The notes: generated from the letters alone by a model not told the origin. A stretch of 64,000 nucleotides of DNA from 34-65-8 sp963529855 (GCA_963529855.1 CAURZK010000005.1:1-64000); one strand, 5' to 3'; shown: positions 38,534-47,255, counted from the first letter of the stretch. Translations and numbers: made by a program.

Positions 38534-38814
38534 CATGGCCGCATCCACGCCGGATAGCGGAGGTGGCGGCGGGCCACGTCCACGAATTGCGGGTCGCGGC
38601 GGGCGGCCCAGACGGACAGCCCGTGGCCGATGGCCCAGATGGCGAGGCCGGCGATCCAGAGGCGCAGGCCGAGGCCGATCGCGCCTGCCAGCGTGCCGTT
38701 GACGATGGCGAGCGCGCGCGGGGCGCCGCCGAGCAGGATCGGCTCGGTCAGCGCCCGATGGACCGGAGCATAGAAGCCGGCGATCGGCTCGACGGGATCG
38801 GCCGCGCCCGTCAT
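38533..38814 (-). CDS. trbD: TrbD, VirB3-like membrane protein
   Basis: The 93-aa protein starts at ATG 38814, overlapping trbC by ATGA. It has the conserved opening PVHRALTEPILLGGAPRALA, two helices (VNGTLAGAIGLGLRLWIAGL; AIWAIGHGLSVW) and the end DPQFVDVARRHLRYPAWMRP. TrbD works with TrbE at the inner membrane. Confidence 0.92.
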   Translation of the reverse strand: MTGAADPVEPIAGFYAPVHRALTEPILLGGAPRALAIVNGTLAGAIGLGLRLWIAGLAIWAIGHGLSVWAARRDPQFVDVARRHLRYPAWMRP

Positions 38815-39146
38815 GCGATCAGCGCCCCGCCGCCGAACGAGAAGAACGACAGGAAGAAGCTCGACGCAGCGAAGGCGATGGACAGGCCGAACACGATCTG
38901 GATGAGGCGGCGAAAGCCTCCCGACGTGTCGCCGAAGGCGAGCGTGAGGCCGGTGATAATGATGATGATGACGGCGATGATTTTCGCCACCGGCCCCTCG
39001 ATGCTTTCGAGGATGCTTTGCAGCGGGGCTTCCCACGGCATAGACGAGCCGCCAGCGTGGGCCGGAACGGCGAAGGTCAGCGCGATCACGCTGGCGGTGG
39101 CGGTGAGCATGGCGCGACGCGCGCCATGCCGAAGGGCATGGATCAT
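38811..39146 (-). CDS. trbC: TrbC, pilin subunit
   Basis: The 111-aa VirB2-like prepilin has a signal sequence (AMLTATASVIALTFAVPAHA) and two helices (AKIIAVIIIIITGLTLAFG; IVFGLSIAFAASSFFLSFF). In RP4 the pilin is trimmed and cyclised by TraF; a TraF-like peptidase is encoded at 46162-46740. ATG 39146 overlaps the trbB stop. Confidence 0.92.
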   Translation of the reverse strand: MIHALRHGARRAMLTATASVIALTFAVPAHAGGSSMPWEAPLQSILESIEGPVAKIIAVIIIIITGLTLAFGDTSGGFRRLIQIVFGLSIAFAASSFFLSFFSFGGGALIA

Positions 39147-40129
39147 GGCAGGTCTCCGGGGTGGGGGGTGGTGAGCGGTGCGAGGCGGTAGTCGCCGGTC
39201 GCGGGGTCGAGCCCGTCGACGCGGGCCAGCTCGGTCAGCCGGCGCCCGTGCCCGTCGCGGACCAGCACGGCGATCAGGTCGATGGTCTCGGCCAGCAGCG
39301 CGCGCGGGACCGTGACGACAGCCTCCTGGATGAGCTGCTCCATGCGGCGCAGCGCGCCGAGCGCGGTCCCGGCGTGAATGGTGCCGATGCCGCCGGGGTG
39401 GCCGGTGCCCCAGGCTTTGAGAAGGTCGAGCGCCTCGGCGCCGCGCACCTCGCCGATGGGAATGCGGTCGGGGCGGAGCCGCAGCGAGGATCGGACGAGA
39501 TCGGACAGCGAGACGACGCCATCCTTGGTCCGCATGGCGACGAGGTTGGGCGCGGCGCATTGCAGCTCGCGCGTGTCTTCGATCAGGACGATGCGGTCGG
39601 AGGTCTTCGCCACCTCGGCGAGCAGCGCGTTGACCAGCGTGGTCTTGCCGCTGCCGGTCCCGCCCGCGACGAGGATGTTGGCGCGTGTCTGCACGCCATC
39701 GCGCAGCGCCGCCGCCTCGGCCGCCGACATGATCCCGGCGGCCGCATAGTCGTCGAGCGTGAACACCGCGACGGCGGGCTTGCGGATTGCGAAGGCCGGC
39801 GCGGCGACGACGGGCGGCAGCAGCCCCTCGAACCGCTCGCCCCCTTCCGGCAGCTCGGCCGAGACGCGCGGGGATCGGGCGTGAACCTCGACGCCGACAT
39901 GGTGCGCGACCAGGCGGACGATGCGCTCGCCGTCCGCGGCGGCCAGCGTCATGCCGGTATCGCTGATGCCTTCGCCGAGCCGATCGACCCACAGCCGGCC
40001 GTCCGGGTTCAGCATCACCTCGATGACGGCGGCATCGTCGAGCCAGGCCGCGATCGACGGACCCAGCGCCGTGCGCAGCATCCGCGCACCGCGTGACTTC
40101 GCATCGGAACGGATCGGGTGGACGGTCAA
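39143..40129 (-). CDS. trbB: TrbB, VirB11-like ATPase
   Basis: This hexameric ATPase powers pilus assembly and transfer. Walker A is AGGTGSGKTTLVNALL (near 155), followed by EDTRELQC, GEVRGAEALDLLKAWGTGHPG (VirB11 Walker B/His box). The start is uncertain: TTG 40129 gives 328 aa, and ATG 40081 (MLRTALGPSIAAWLDDAAVI) gives 312. The TTG has an AGGGG about 8 nt upstream, but that lies inside a terminator-like hairpin. It is the first gene of the trb operon. Confidence 0.92.
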   Translation of the reverse strand: MTVHPIRSDAKSRGARMLRTALGPSIAAWLDDAAVIEVMLNPDGRLWVDRLGEGISDTGMTLAAADGERIVRLVAHHVGVEVHARSPRVSAELPEGGERFEGLLPPVVAAPAFAIRKPAVAVFTLDDYAAAGIMSAAEAAALRDGVQTRANILVAGGTGSGKTTLVNALLAEVAKTSDRIVLIEDTRELQCAAPNLVAMRTKDGVVSLSDLVRSSLRLRPDRIPIGEVRGAEALDLLKAWGTGHPGGIGTIHAGTALGALRRMEQLIQEAVVTVPRALLAETIDLIAVLVRDGHGRRLTELARVDGLDPATGDYRLAPLTTPHPGDLP

Positions 40130-40130
40130 G

Positions 40131-40180
40131 AAAAAAGCCCCTGATGAGGGCCGGGCGAACCGCCGCCCGGCGTCAGGGGC
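40131..40180 (-). terminator. Bipartite intrinsic terminator between copG and trbB
   Basis: On the minus strand GCCCCTGA (40137-40144) pairs with TCAGGGGC (40173-40180), and inside it GCCGGGCG (40150-40157) pairs with CGCCCGGC (40164-40171). Six T follow (40136-40131). This is a strong leftward terminator placed after traG-copG. Its T run ends 1 nt before the TTG that may start trbB. Confidence 0.85.
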
Positions 40181-40230
40181 ACATCAAGAGAGACAGAAAA
40201 GACCGTGCTTCAACAACTAAATGCGGGCGT

Positions 40231-40265
40231 CGTAGTCTGGCGTAGAGATACAAGAACTGGCGTAG
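40231..40265. promoter_or_regulatory. CTACGCCA repeats upstream of trbB
   Basis: On the minus strand CTACGCCA occurs at 40245-40238 and 40265-40258, exactly 20 bp apart, with a further CTACG at 40235-40231 on the same 10-bp phase. The region precedes the trb operon. A matching pair lies before traG (42779-42806), so these look like operators of one regulator, with CopG the obvious candidate. Confidence 0.55.
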
Positions 40266-40270
40266 TCAGT

Positions 40271-40690
40271 TCATTCTTCTTGAGGCGGAAAGTCCTCGCC
40301 GATTTCTTGTCTGACCTTCGGACCTTTCGCGAGTCGGCGGCCCAGCGCATCCATGAATGCGTCGTAGCGGTCGCCGCCCTGGCGACGCATCGCGGCTCGC
40401 TCGCTCTCGGGCGGCGGCGGGGTATTCGACAGCCAGAAGCGCACGAACAGCGCGATCATCTCGACACCGATCCCCGTGTCGCGCTCCAGCCGGGTGATGC
40501 GCCGATCCAGCTTGTCGAGCCGCTTGGCGATGGCGGCCTCGCGCTGCTCATCGGCATCGGGCGACAGGAAGGAGGCGATGGCCGCCTCGGCGATCAGCGA
40601 GCGAGACTTGTCCCTCCGGTCAGCATAGGCGGCGAGCGCCCGCATCAGCTCGGGGTCGAGATAGACCGACAGCGGCGTCTTGGTGCTCAT
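40271..40690 (-). CDS. CopG/RHH-type regulator
   Basis: The 139-aa protein opens with a ribbon-helix-helix domain (TPLSVYLDPELMRALAAYAD, then DKSRSLIAEAAIASFL), followed by a coiled-coil segment with AIAKRLDKLDRRITRLERD and an acidic tail. RHH proteins bind paired repeats in major grooves. It overlaps traG by ATGA and lies upstream of trbB, so it is well placed to link expression of both transfer operons. Confidence 0.85.
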   Translation of the reverse strand: MSTKTPLSVYLDPELMRALAAYADRRDKSRSLIAEAAIASFLSPDADEQREAAIAKRLDKLDRRITRLERDTGIGVEMIALFVRFWLSNTPPPPESERAAMRRQGGDRYDAFMDALGRRLAKGPKVRQEIGEDFPPQEE

Positions 40691-42717
40691 AGCTCGATGC
40701 CATCATCGGGATCGAGCGACGCCTGCCGGGCCACGCGCTGCATCTGGCGGCGCACTGTCGCCTGCCGCGCCGCGTCGCTATCGGGGTCGGGCTCGTCCAG
40801 CTCGAACTCGTTGGCGGGCGCGGGTCTGGACGGGGGCGCAATGTCGATATGGCGCTCCAGCGCCGGCTCGCGGCGCAGGTCTGCATTGGCGGCATCGTCC
40901 TCAGCATCCCCCTTCCTGGCGGCCTTTTTCTTCTTCGGCTTCTTGGGGGATTCATGCTCGATCGGTTCGGGCATCGGTGGCGCCTCGATCGGCGGCAGGC
41001 CGCTCCAGTCGTCGGGGCGCGGCGGGCCGCCTCCGACGTTGCTGTCGGGCGGCGACATCACCCGCTGCGTGAACCTCCGGTCCTTGAAGTAGCGGACCTT
41101 CTTCGCTCGGATCGGCGGGATGCCCGCGACCATGACGATCTCGTCGTCGGGCGGGAGCTGCATGATTTCGCCGGGCGTGAGGAGCTGGCGGGCCGTTTCG
41201 GAACGCGACACCATCAAATGCCCGAGCCAGGGACTGAGCCTGTGGCCGGCGTAGTTCTTCATCGCCCGCATCTCGGTCGCGGTGCCGAGCGCGTCAGAGA
41301 TGCGTTTGGCCGTGCGCTCGTCGTTGGTGGCGAACGACACGCGCACATGGCAGTTGTCGAGGATCGCGTTGTTCGGCCCGTAAGCCTTCTCGATCTGATT
41401 GAGGCTCTGCGCGATCAGGAAGCTCTGGATGCCGTAGCCGGCCATGAACGCCAGCGCGCTCTCGAAGAAGTCGAGCCGCCCCAGCGCGGGAAACTCGTCG
41501 AGCATCAAGAGCAGCCGGTGGCGCGACTGCCGCGCCTTCAAGTCTTCGGTCAGCCGGCGCCCGATCTGGTTGAGGATGAGGCGGATGAGGGGCTTGGTGC
41601 GCGAGATGTCGCTGGGCGGCACGACGAGGTAGAGCGTCACCGGCAGCTCGCCCTCGACCAAATCCTTGATGCGCCACTCGCAGGTGCGCGTGACCTGCGC
41701 CACGACGGGATCGCGATAGAGCCCAAGGAACGACATCGCGGTCGAGAGCACGCCCGATCGCTCGTTGGCCGATTTGTTGAGCAGCTCGCGCGCGGCCGAG
41801 GCGACGACGGGATGGACGCCCGCTTCGCCCAGATGCGGCGTCGTCATCATCGCCCAAAGCGTGCTCTCGATCGGGCGGCGGGGGTCGGACAGGAAGGCGG
41901 CGACGCCAGCCAGCGTCTTGTCGGCCTCGGCGTAGAGCACATGGAGGATCGTGCCGACTAGCAAGGCATGGGAGGTCTTTTCCCAATGGTTGCGCTTCTC
42001 CAGCGAACCCTCCGGGTCCACCAGCACGTCGGCGACGTTCTGCACGTCGCGCACTTCCCAGGCGCCCTTGCGGATTTCGAGCAGCGGGTTGTAAGCGGCC
42101 GACGCGCCGTTGGTCGGATCGAACAGCAGCACCCGCGCGTGCTGGGCGCGAAAGCCGGCGGTGAGCTGCCAGTTCTCGCCTTTGATGTCATGCACGATCG
42201 CCGAGCCCGGCCAGGTGAGCAGCGTCGGCACCACGAGGCCGACCCCTTTGCCGCTCCGCGTCGGCGCGAAGCACAACACATGCTCGGGACCGTCGTGGCG
42301 CAGATAGTCGCGCCCAAGCCGACCGAGCATGACGCCGCTGTCGCCCAGCAGCCCGGCGGCGGCGATCTCCCTGCGCGTCGCCCAGCGGGCCGAGCCATAG
42401 GTCTCGGCGTTCTTCAACTCGCGCGCTCGCCAGACCGACATGCCGATGGCGACGACGATCGCGGCGAACCCGCCCGACACGGCGATGAACGCGCCGGTCT
42501 GGAATATCTCCGGCGCATAGGCGTCGAAGGAGAACCACCACCAGAAGAAGGCCGGCGGCGGATAGATCGGCCAGTCGCCGAGCATGAACCACGGCGACCC
42601 AAGCTCGGGCTGATAGGCGAGCGCCGCGGCCGTCCATTGCGTCGCGGTCCACAGGGCGGCGAGCACGATCAGGAAGACCGCGAAGACCTGGCCCCAAAGG
42701 ATTTTGGTTGCCGACAT
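40687..42717 (-). CDS. traG: TraG, type IV coupling protein
   Basis: TraG brings the relaxase-DNA complex to the Trb channel. ATG 42717 (MSATKILWGQVFAVFL, 676 aa) is preferred to the TTG at 42753. Two or three N-terminal helices are followed by the VirD4-type ATPase with Walker A APTRSGKGVGLVVPTLL (near 144), Walker B LLMLDEFPALG (near 412) and FLIAQSLNQIEKAYG. The C-terminus is acidic and Lys-rich (PKKPKKKKAARKG). Confidence 0.95.
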   Translation of the reverse strand: MSATKILWGQVFAVFLIVLAALWTATQWTAAALAYQPELGSPWFMLGDWPIYPPPAFFWWWFSFDAYAPEIFQTGAFIAVSGGFAAIVVAIGMSVWRARELKNAETYGSARWATRREIAAAGLLGDSGVMLGRLGRDYLRHDGPEHVLCFAPTRSGKGVGLVVPTLLTWPGSAIVHDIKGENWQLTAGFRAQHARVLLFDPTNGASAAYNPLLEIRKGAWEVRDVQNVADVLVDPEGSLEKRNHWEKTSHALLVGTILHVLYAEADKTLAGVAAFLSDPRRPIESTLWAMMTTPHLGEAGVHPVVASAARELLNKSANERSGVLSTAMSFLGLYRDPVVAQVTRTCEWRIKDLVEGELPVTLYLVVPPSDISRTKPLIRLILNQIGRRLTEDLKARQSRHRLLLMLDEFPALGRLDFFESALAFMAGYGIQSFLIAQSLNQIEKAYGPNNAILDNCHVRVSFATNDERTAKRISDALGTATEMRAMKNYAGHRLSPWLGHLMVSRSETARQLLTPGEIMQLPPDDEIVMVAGIPPIRAKKVRYFKDRRFTQRVMSPPDSNVGGGPPRPDDWSGLPPIEAPPMPEPIEHESPKKPKKKKAARKGDAEDDAANADLRREPALERHIDIAPPSRPAPANEFELDEPDPDSDAARQATVRRQMQRVARQASLDPDDGIEL

Positions 42718-42778
42718 GGCACCGAAGTCGATGCGTGCCGGACACCAAATCAAGTCACTGTTATTATGGAGGAAAGTC

Positions 42779-42806
42779 TAGCGTAGAAAGACAGGGAGTA
42801 GCGTAG
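42779..42806. promoter_or_regulatory. CTACGCTA repeats in the traG promoter region
   Basis: On the minus strand CTACGCTA occurs at 42806-42799 and 42786-42779, 20 bp apart, about 60-90 bp before the traG start. A TAATAA (about 42763) downstream of them could be the -10 box, which would put the repeats over the -35 region. The pattern matches the repeats before trbB. Confidence 0.55.
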
Positions 42807-42952
42807 TTCGGCCTATTCGATTTCCGAGCGTGATCAGCGTTATTGGACGAATATTCACGCGATAGCCGGACCACGGCCCGGCTCTCTGCGCGCTCGGGGT
42901 CAATGACGGTGCGCCGCGCCATCGGGATTGACGTTGCGCGTGATGATCTGGC

Positions 42953-44683
42953 CTACAGGCCCAGCCCCCGGCCGCGCCCGAACGACCAATCGACGCCGCC
43001 GCCCGCGCGCATGACGCCGGATATGTGCTTGCCGATCTGGCGGTCGAGCGACGGAGACCAGGGCACGAGTTGGAAGCTCAGCCCGTTGTCGATCATCGCG
43101 AAGCGGCCCGAGGCGAGCGTTATGCGCTGGCGCACGGTGCCCGCGACATACTCCCCGGCCTTGGACGGCGCGTGCGGCAGGCCGACCTCGGCCGACAGTT
43201 CCTTGGCGGCTTCGTCCAGCTCGCGGCGGCGGAGCGTGTCGAGCAGGTTGCGCGCGAAGATGATGCGCTGGCCCTGCCGCCGCGCCAGCCCTTCGTCGGC
43301 GAGATGCTCGGCGCGCGCTTCCATCGCGGCGCGCACCTCGCTCCCGAAGCCGCCGCCGAGATCGTGGCCGTCGCTCGACAGGTTGCGCCGGTCGAGCCAG
43401 GTTGCTCCCGGCGCGCGGACCTGCGCCTCGATGTCCATGTCGGAGCGCACGGCCAGCGCCACCCGCTGCCGGCCTTTCCGGTCCTCGAAGCGGCGCAGCT
43501 CGACGATCGCGCCGGGTCGGCAATCGCCGGTCGCCTCGATGTCGGGAAGCTGGACATGGTGGGTGCGGCCGTCGATGCCGTCCACGATCGCATAGGCTTT
43601 GCCGGTCAGCTCGTCATGCAGGCCGCGATCGACCAGCCTGCCGACAACGGGCTGAGCCGGATCGGCGTCGAGGACGTAGCTGCCGGCGCCCCGGTCGATG
43701 CCGCGGTCGCTCATCGCCTTGTGCATCCGCTTGATGATGTCGTCGCGCTCGCCCAGCTCGCGCAGCGCCGCCTGGGCGTCGCCCGCCAGCGTCCACTGGC
43801 CGGGCGCGATCTCGCTGGCGAGGCCGAGCCCCTCCAGCTTGCGCAGCCGGCCCATCCTCAGCACATGGTCGCCGTCGGGCCGGACGCCGGGCTCGGGCGC
43901 CATGTCGATCACGCCGTCGCGCTGCATGGTCCGCGACAGGTCGCGGTCGATCTCGGTCCAGCGTTCGGCTTCGACCTGCCGCTCCAGCGACTGCCGGATT
44001 TCGAGGTCGGTGCGCGGGCCGAGTTCCTGGGTCACGATCTCGCGCGCCTGCGCCCGCATCCCCTCGCGGATATAGTCGCGCGAGATGACGAGGTTCTGCC
44101 CATCCTCGGCGACGCCGCGCACGATGATGTGGACGTGCGGGTTGTCGGTGTTCCAATGCTCGACCGCGCGCCAGTCCAGGCGCGTGCCGAGATCCTTTTC
44201 CATCCGCGTCATCAGCTCGCGGGTGAAGCCCTTGAGGTCGCGCATCTGCTCGGCGTCCTCTGGCGAGACGATGAAGCGGAAATGGTGGCGGTCGTCCTCG
44301 CAGCGCGCCGCAAACTCGTTGCGGTCGAGACCCTCGGCCTCAGCGCCGAACAGCACGCCCTTCTCGCCGTCGCGGGTAACGCCATCGCGTTGCAGGTAAT
44401 TGAGATGGGCGGCGAGCGAGGCGCGGCCGCCATGCCGGACCACGCGCGCCTTGACGACGACCTGCCGCGATCGGTGGCCGAGGCGGTGGGTCGCGCGCAC
44501 GCTCGCGACGCGGCCCCGGCCGAAGGTCGAGCGGCCCGGCGCGACGATGCGCCCACGGCGCGAGACATGACCGCCAGCACGCTGGGCGGCGGCGAGCGCC
44601 TGAACGATGATCGGCAGCGCCCGCTGGCTTCCCCGCGAGCGGATGCGACCAGGGCGGACGCGGAAATCGTCGTCGCCGCTCAT
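42953..44683 (-). CDS. Relaxase/mobilisation nuclease with DUF3363
   Basis: The relaxase should nick oriT and lead the strand into the recipient. ATG 44683 (MSGDDDFRVRPGRIRSRG) gives 576 aa and is the usual start of this family; further upstream residues look unrelated. The relaxase domain shows VVVKARVVRHGG, HLNYLQRDGVTRDG, HHFRFIVSPEDAEQMRDL and the metal-binding HxH in WNTDNPHVHIIVRGV. The DUF3363 part covers roughly residues 190-576. The candidate oriT lies directly upstream. Confidence 0.92.
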   Translation of the reverse strand: MSGDDDFRVRPGRIRSRGSQRALPIIVQALAAAQRAGGHVSRRGRIVAPGRSTFGRGRVASVRATHRLGHRSRQVVVKARVVRHGGRASLAAHLNYLQRDGVTRDGEKGVLFGAEAEGLDRNEFAARCEDDRHHFRFIVSPEDAEQMRDLKGFTRELMTRMEKDLGTRLDWRAVEHWNTDNPHVHIIVRGVAEDGQNLVISRDYIREGMRAQAREIVTQELGPRTDLEIRQSLERQVEAERWTEIDRDLSRTMQRDGVIDMAPEPGVRPDGDHVLRMGRLRKLEGLGLASEIAPGQWTLAGDAQAALRELGERDDIIKRMHKAMSDRGIDRGAGSYVLDADPAQPVVGRLVDRGLHDELTGKAYAIVDGIDGRTHHVQLPDIEATGDCRPGAIVELRRFEDRKGRQRVALAVRSDMDIEAQVRAPGATWLDRRNLSSDGHDLGGGFGSEVRAAMEARAEHLADEGLARRQGQRIIFARNLLDTLRRRELDEAAKELSAEVGLPHAPSKAGEYVAGTVRQRITLASGRFAMIDNGLSFQLVPWSPSLDRQIGKHISGVMRAGGGVDWSFGRGRGLGL

Positions 44684-44747
44684 GGCGCGACAGGCCGCAA
44701 TGTGCGGCAAACCCTGATGGCGACGGGCTTTGGCCCTGCGCCGCACA

Positions 44748-44855
44748 GTGCGGGATTTCCGCACACATTGCGCAGCAATGCCCGAAAGCCTTGAGAATCA
44801 AGGCCACAACCGAGGCGCAAGGGCTCCGCACATTGCCGCCCTTTATCTTGCCCTC
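44748..44855. other. Candidate oriT upstream of the relaxase
   Basis: A 259-bp gap before the relaxase carries a cluster of inverted repeats: GTGCGG/CCGCAC (44748-44764), CATTGC/GCAATG (44766-44780), GCCTTGA/TCAAGGC (44788-44804) and AAGGGC/GCCCTT (44819-44843). The last pair is followed at once by TATCTTGCCCTC (44844-44855), which resembles the RP4-type nic consensus YATCCTG/C. Position next to the relaxase gene and the order repeat-then-nic fit IncP-like origins. The nick position is inferred only. Confidence 0.55.
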
Positions 44856-44942
44856 GACCTTCCCCCTTCAGAAAAACAGCCCTGCTTCCTTCCGGCGCTG
44901 CGAAAGCCTGCGCCGGAATCCGCCAGGGCGCGCGAGAGCCGC

Positions 44943-45845
44943 TCATGGCGGAGGCTGCCCGGAAAGCGGGACGAACAGGCCATTGGAAGGCGGGCGCGCG
45001 TCGGCAACCACAAGCCCGGCACGATCACCGGACGGCCGCTCCGGCTGCGCGTCGAATACCGTGTGGCCGGTGGACGGTTGCGCAGTCGAAAGCGCCCCCG
45101 GCCGCACCGCGAACAGCCCAGCGCGCCGCCATGCGAACGGATCGGACGGCGGCGCGGCGGCAAGCTGGGCGTCGTCCGAGCCGCCCGTGATCGACGCCAG
45201 CTTTGCGAGATAGGCGCGCGTCTCGGCGGGCAGCGGACGGCCACGCGACAGATATTCGTCGTAGCGGCCCGGCCCCGCATTGTAGGCCGCCAGCATCGCC
45301 GTCACGTTGCCGTAGCGGTCGTGCATCGTGCGCAGATAGGCCGCGCCCGCGATGATGTTGTCGCGCGGGTCGAACGGGTCGGACCCGAGCCGATGGCGTG
45401 CGCTCAGCCCCGCCCAGGTGCCGGGCATGATCTGCATCAGGCCCATCGCTCCGGCCGTCGAGACCGCGCAGACATCGCCGTTGCTCTCGACGCGCATGAC
45501 GGCCCATATCCAGCGTTCGGGGATGCCGAAGCGCCGGGCCGCATCGGCGACATGGGCGGCATAGGGATGGCGCGGGGCCGATCGCTCGGCGGGCGCGTCC
45601 TGCGCCAGCGCGGCGACGGGCGCAGCGCCCGGCGCGAGCAGCAGCAGGACCGCGAGCATGGCGGCCGACCCGCCCCCGCTCCGCCGCCAGCCTGCCAGCG
45701 TGCTCGCTCCGGTAAAGGGTGCGCGCGATGCGCCGGCCGGGGGCCGCCCTTGACCTTCGCTGCGCGCGCCGGCCGGCCTGCGACCGAGCGGGACGGAGAG
45801 ATGAGACGGCCTTTCCTCAAACAGAGGGATGATCGGGGAAGGCAC
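44943..45845 (-). CDS. Lytic transglycosylase (VirB1-like)
   Basis: The enzyme opens peptidoglycan for the transfer channel. The product is up to 300 aa from GTG 45845, 3 bp after the DUF736 stop; ATG 45659 would leave 238 aa with a minimal signal peptide. A hydrophobic segment (AMLAVLLLLAPGAAPVAALA) serves as the export signal. The SLT domain shows the catalytic Glu in MRVESNGDVCAVSTAGAMG, then LMQIMPGTW and AAYNAGPGRYDEYL. Confidence 0.9.
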   Translation of the reverse strand: MPSPIIPLFEERPSHLSVPLGRRPAGARSEGQGRPPAGASRAPFTGASTLAGWRRSGGGSAAMLAVLLLLAPGAAPVAALAQDAPAERSAPRHPYAAHVADAARRFGIPERWIWAVMRVESNGDVCAVSTAGAMGLMQIMPGTWAGLSARHRLGSDPFDPRDNIIAGAAYLRTMHDRYGNVTAMLAAYNAGPGRYDEYLSRGRPLPAETRAYLAKLASITGGSDDAQLAAAPPSDPFAWRRAGLFAVRPGALSTAQPSTGHTVFDAQPERPSGDRAGLVVADARPPSNGLFVPLSGQPPP

Positions 45846-45848
45846 CGA

Positions 45849-46181
45849 TCAGCTCCGATCGTCGCGCGGCTTGGGGCGCTTCCACGACAGCCGGAACGTC
45901 CGGCCATCATCATCGGCGCGGAACAAGACCGGCCGGAACGGCGATCCAAAGAGCGGGCTGTCGATCTCCAGCGCGATGTAGTCACCGGCGCGTTCGCCGA
46001 CCCGTTTCCACGCGCCGCCGACTTCGGGGCCGTCCTCGTCGTCGAGGTGGACGCGGTAGTCGGGCGCGTTCTCGGCATCGCTCGGATCGAGCGCGACAAG
46101 CACGATCGCCTCGTTGATGCCGAAGTAGCGAGCACGTCCGGCATAGCCATTGGCGGTGGATTCAAAGATGTTCACTTGCAT
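45849..46181 (-). CDS. DUF736 family protein
   Basis: The 110-aa protein matches DUF736-like ICE proteins: ESTANGYAGRARYFGINEAI, HLDDEDGPEVGGAWKRVGER, YIALEIDSPLFGSPFRPVLF. The function is unknown. A second member lies at 53728-54027. It starts inside the end of the traF-like gene (20-bp overlap) and precedes the transglycosylase. Confidence 0.82.
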   Translation of the reverse strand: MQVNIFESTANGYAGRARYFGINEAIVLVALDPSDAENAPDYRVHLDDEDGPEVGGAWKRVGERAGDYIALEIDSPLFGSPFRPVLFRADDDGRTFRLSWKRPKPRDDRS

Positions 46182-46740
46182 TGCCGATCTCCTTGGCTTC
46201 GGGGGTTGAAGGTGTTGGGGACGGCGCGCGTAGCCACAGCGGCGTTGCGCGTCCGATGACGACGGAGGCCGGCAGCGGGCCGAAATAGCGGCCGTCCAGA
46301 CTGTCGGGATGAGCGGGATTGAGCAGCAGCAGCTCGCCCCGTCGCAGCGTGCGGCACCCCTGCCAGACCGGCAGCGGACGGCCTTGGCCGTCACGCGCGC
46401 GGGCGATGGCGACGCGCCGGGCATCCACGCTCACCATGACGCCGGCACGGCAAACCCGCTGTCCGGCCTTCGCCGCCACATGCTTCAGCAGCGGCACGCC
46501 CTTGGGCAGATAGCCACGCGCCGAAAGCCAATGCGCCAGCCGTTCGGGCGGCGCGATGGCGACCAGCGCCCCGATGGCGGGATCGCTGTCGGGATGGATG
46601 CGGTAGAGCCCGATCGGCGCGCTCGCGCTGGCGTTCCAGATGGCGCGCGGGAGCGGATCGGCGATGGCGATGGCGGTGAAGGCCGCGGCGAAGGCGGACG
46701 CGGCGATGGCCGTCGCCGTGACATAGCGGCGGCGTGTCAT
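46162..46740 (-). CDS. traF: TraF-like S26 signal peptidase
   Basis: In RP4, TraF processes and cyclises the TrbC pilin. The 192-aa product from ATG 46740 has an N-terminal membrane helix (ATAIAASAFAAAFTAIAIA), the catalytic Ser in ASASAPIGLYRIHP (near residue 40) and the catalytic Lys in VPLLKHVAAKAGQRVC (near 86), then DGQGRPLPVW and LNPAHPDSLDGRYFG. It overlaps DUF2840 by ATGA. Confidence 0.9.
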   Translation of the reverse strand: MTRRRYVTATAIAASAFAAAFTAIAIADPLPRAIWNASASAPIGLYRIHPDSDPAIGALVAIAPPERLAHWLSARGYLPKGVPLLKHVAAKAGQRVCRAGVMVSVDARRVAIARARDGQGRPLPVWQGCRTLRRGELLLLNPAHPDSLDGRYFGPLPASVVIGRATPLWLRAPSPTPSTPEAKEIGNASEHL

Positions 46741-47255
46741 CCCTCGATCTCGCGGCGCTTGAGCCAGGCGTGATGGCGCTCGATCGTGTAGAGGCGCGGC
46801 TGATGGCCGGCGGCGATGCGGTTGTGGACGTGCCGCCAATGGTCGGCCGCCGCGTCGCATGGATCGACGCCGGCCGCCTCCACCGCGTCGATCGCGGCGA
46901 GCACCTGTTGGACCTTCGGCCAGCCTTCGATCTTGAGCAGGATGTCGCCACCCGGCCGCACGAACGGCAGCGTCGTGTAGGCTTCGTTGGCGGCGACCGC
47001 GCGCACCACGTCGATACGCGAAACGATCGTGCCGAAGTCGTTGGCCGCCCAGCGCACGAACGTGAAGACGGCGCCCGGACGGAAGCCCACGACGCGGGTG
47101 CGCCGCGTCAGGATGCGGTCCTGGGCGATCCGCCCGAAGCGTATCCAGTGCTCCAGCTTCTTCTCGATCCAGGTCAGCTCGACATGGGTGAGGCCGTCGC
47201 GGGCGAGCGCGCTGAACGCGCCGCCGCGCACGGCGGGGGGCCGGTCGTCGATCAT
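46737..47255 (-). CDS. DUF2840 family protein
   Basis: The 172-aa protein fits DUF2840: THVELTWIEKKLEHWIRFGR, RVVGFRPGAVFTFVRWAAND, LPFVRPGGDILLKIEGWPKV, ending HHAWLKRREIEG. The family is confined mostly to ICEs and plasmids of this kind, beside repA and traF, and has no known activity. There is no membrane segment. Confidence 0.85.
   Translation of the reverse strand: MIDDRPPAVRGGAFSALARDGLTHVELTWIEKKLEHWIRFGRIAQDRILTRRTRVVGFRPGAVFTFVRWAANDFGTIVSRIDVVRAVAANEAYTTLPFVRPGGDILLKIEGWPKVQQVLAAIDAVEAAGVDPCDAAADHWRHVHNRIAAGHQPRLYTIERHHAWLKRREIEG

Noticed and set aside
44730..46259. A 509-aa open frame on the plus strand
   Set aside because: It is antisense to the transglycosylase and DUF736 genes, is Arg/Ala/Gly-rich and shows no domain; a product of high GC.
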